From: an uncultured Clostridia bacterium
GTDB lineage: Bacteria > Bacillota_A > Clostridia > UMGS1840 > HGM11507
Direction: 5' to 3'
DNA length: 5,589 nucleotides
NCBI GenBank assembly: GCA_934403665.1
Contig: CAKRUL010000110.1
Coordinates: 1 to 5,589, forward strand
This document shows, one piece after another, positions 5,576-5,589 of this stretch. Each line of letters opens with the position of its first letter. Position 1 is the first letter of the stretch. Below the pieces are notes generated by a model. The model saw only the letters and a list, made by a program, of their open reading frames with translations, was not told where the DNA came from and did no database searches. Made by a program: the position numbers and the translations under genes.

Positions 5576-5589
5576 CTTGGGGAACAAAT

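Overview
The window looks like DNA from a low-to-mid GC Bacillota, probably a clostridium. The reasons are the near-consensus sigma-A promoters, purine-rich Shine-Dalgarno sites, a TTG start, an intracellular-type subtilisin and a LexA-like box of the Firmicute type. Genus cannot be fixed from sequence alone. No new multi-gene defence, mobile or biosynthetic system is visible. The most notable feature is a sharp discontinuity near 4841, where a truncated protease gene runs into an oppositely oriented mraZ of clearly higher GC.

Left part (1-3994, + strand). A P-type cation ATPase, open at the left edge and so missing its N-terminus, is followed after 183 bases by its own promoter and a PutP-type sodium/proline symporter. 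The symporter has two in-frame ATGs, each with a Shine-Dalgarno site. It also carries a perfect 24-bp palindrome inside its coding sequence.

Middle (3995-4843, + strand). A 69-base spacer can fold into a hairpin that covers the ribosome binding site of the next gene. That gene is an intracellular-subtilisin-like protease with a TTG start. All active-site residues are present, but recognisable protease sequence ends about 25 residues after the catalytic serine, at about 4843. The reading frame stays open to 5260 only because it runs antisense through mraZ.

Right part (4841-5589, - strand). mraZ is the first gene of the division and cell wall cluster in most bacteria. Upstream of it lie a near-consensus promoter (TTGCAT-17-CATAAT), a 10-bp-phased series of MraZ-box-like repeats over the -10 and transcript start, an 8-bp direct repeat around the -35, a LexA-like palindrome, and a strong leftward terminator with a UUCG loop that belongs to a gene beyond the right edge. 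The usual downstream partner rsmH (mraW) is absent; the protease fragment lies there instead. This, the change in GC (about 62% in four hand-counted rows of mraZ against about 40-62%, mostly below 53%, in rows of the protease) and the protease truncation at the same base all point to a rearrangement breakpoint or an assembly chimera.

The three + strand genes are not an obvious pathway. The ATPase and symporter both handle cations at the membrane and the protease would recycle cytosolic protein, but a functional link is only a guess.
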